From Pseudomonadota bacterium (GTDB lineage: Bacteria > Pseudomonadota > Gammaproteobacteria > Burkholderiales > Burkholderiaceae_E), in contig JAEWEW010000381.1 in NCBI GenBank assembly GCA_023389175.1, positions 1 to 8,014 of the forward strand: a stretch of DNA of 8,014 nt. The letters are read 5' to 3'. The position numbers and the translations under genes were made by a program. Positions 7,156 through 8,014 of the stretch are shown here, piece after piece. Below the pieces are notes generated by a model, which saw only the letters and a list, made by a program, of their open reading frames with translations, did no database searches and was not told where the DNA came from. Position 1 is the first letter of the stretch. Each line of letters opens with the position of its first letter.

Positions 7156-8014
7156 ATGAATTTCGCGCTGATCCTGTTCCTGCTGACCGTATTCACCCTC
7201 TGCATCTGGCTGCTGGATGTCTTCGTGCTGGCGCCGGGCCGTCGCCGCGAAGCCGCCCGCCGCATCGCGAGCTGGGAGAAGGAGATGGCCGCGCGCGGCG
7301 CGACGCCCAGCGCGGACGCCCGGGTGAAGATCCGGGAAGCCGCCGTCCGGCGACCCGCCTGGCTGGAATACACCGCCGGCCTGTTCCCGGTGTTCATCGT
7401 GGTGTTCCTGCTCCGCTCGTTCCTCTTCGAGCCGTTCAAGATCCCGTCCGGGTCCATGATCCCGACCTTGCTGGTGGGCGACCTGATCCTGGTGAACAAG
7501 TACACCTACGGGGTCAGGCTACCGGTCGTCCACACCAAGGTGCTGGACGTCGGCTCGCCCCAAAGGGGGGACACCATGGTTTTCCGCTATCCGCTGGACG
7601 AATCGGTGGACTACATCAAGCGGGTGGTCGGCCTGCCCGGCGACAAGGTCACCATAAGAAACAACAGGTTAGTGATCAACGACCAGGAAGTTCCGCTGGT
7701 TCCGGCCGGCGAGTTCTACGACACGGAGCAGGGCCGCTATGTTCCACAATACCTAGAGACCTTGGGAGAAGTCCCCCATAAGCTATTGACAGACTTGAAT
7801 AATCCGACTCTCATAAGGCCCATGCAAGGTGGCCGGACGGGCGATGCCTGCAACTACTCGCCTGCCGGCATGACCTGCATCGTGCCTCCCCGGAGCTACT
7901 TCGTCATGGGCGACAACCGGGAGAACAGCCTGGACAGCCGCTACTGGGGATTCGTGCCGGAGAAGAACATCGTGGGCAAGGCGTTCTTCATCTGGATGAA
8001 CTTCAGCGACCTGA
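7156..8014 (+). CDS. lepB: Signal peptidase I LepB, N-terminal 286 residues (3' end outside window)
   Basis: LepB is an inner-membrane serine protease with a Ser-Lys dyad that removes signal peptides from exported proteins, including, presumably, the protease encoded upstream. TM1 is about residues 2-26, then a basic cytoplasmic loop (GRRREAARR and onward), then TM2 about 71-90. The nucleophile is S100 in IPSGSMIPTLLVGD and the general base is K155 in DYIKRVVGLPGDK. The GDNRENSLDSRYWGFVPE box is at 252-269. The frame is open to the last base; by comparison with E. coli roughly 20-40 residues are missing. The start at 7156 has no clear Shine-Dalgarno sequence, but no other in-frame start lies between lepA and it. 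Bases about 7651-7830, coding for the variable region between the K155 box and the GDN box, are unusually AT-rich with codons such as ATA, AGA, TTA and CTA. Confidence 0.96.
   Translation, partial: MNFALILFLLTVFTLCIWLLDVFVLAPGRRREAARRIASWEKEMAARGATPSADARVKIREAAVRRPAWLEYTAGLFPVFIVVFLLRSFLFEPFKIPSGSMIPTLLVGDLILVNKYTYGVRLPVVHTKVLDVGSPQRGDTMVFRYPLDESVDYIKRVVGLPGDKVTIRNNRLVINDQEVPLVPAGEFYDTEQGRYVPQYLETLGEVPHKLLTDLNNPTLIRPMQGGRTGDACNYSPAGMTCIVPPRSYFVMGDNRENSLDSRYWGFVPEKNIVGKAFFIWMNFSDL

Noticed and set aside
6957..7781. 274-codon plus-strand frame spanning the lepA end and lepB start
   Set aside because: It is out of frame with both lepA and lepB, which are well supported by motifs across the same bases, and it gives an Arg/Gly/Pro-rich product.

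Overview
The window is a GC-rich stretch (roughly two thirds G+C by eye) with every gene on the + strand. Its gene order is fabD (3' part) - fabG - acpP - fabF - small membrane protein - Do-family protease - lepA - lepB (5' part). This order, together with the protein sequences, points to a betaproteobacterium. Burkholderiales is the best guess, because the GC-rich intergenic repeat found before lepA resembles one I recall from Comamonadaceae-type genomes; this placement is inference.

Bases 1-3133 form the core type II fatty acid synthesis cluster. FabD loads malonyl onto acyl carrier protein, AcpP carries the growing chain, FabF condenses malonyl-ACP onto it, and FabG performs the first reduction. 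fabD/fabG and acpP/fabF are translationally overlapped. fabG and acpP are separated by 283 bases that hold an extended -10 promoter candidate and a leader with inverted repeats, so acpP-fabF probably has its own transcript start.

Bases 3153-5110 hold a two-helix membrane protein resembling YgfX/CptA and a periplasmic serine protease of the DegP/DegQ/MucD family, again joined by an ATGA overlap. In many betaproteobacteria rpoE-rseA-rseB (mucA-mucB) lies between fabF and this protease; here those genes are absent and nothing fills their place.

Bases 5302-8014 hold lepA (elongation factor 4) and the first 286 codons of lepB (signal peptidase I), which runs off the window end. The protease-lepA junction is the least ordinary part of the window. 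It carries two tandem 81-base-period copies of a hairpin-forming repeat. The repeats put 182 bases between the only good Shine-Dalgarno sequence and the lepA start codon, keep the lepA frame open throughout, and also encode two head-to-tail mini-ORFs, the second ending 2 bases before lepA.

I see no RNA genes, CRISPR arrays, insertion sequences or phage genes. Apart from the repeat junction, the missing sigma-E genes and a low-GC patch in lepB, this is a conserved housekeeping region, and I do not find a new multi-gene system in it.
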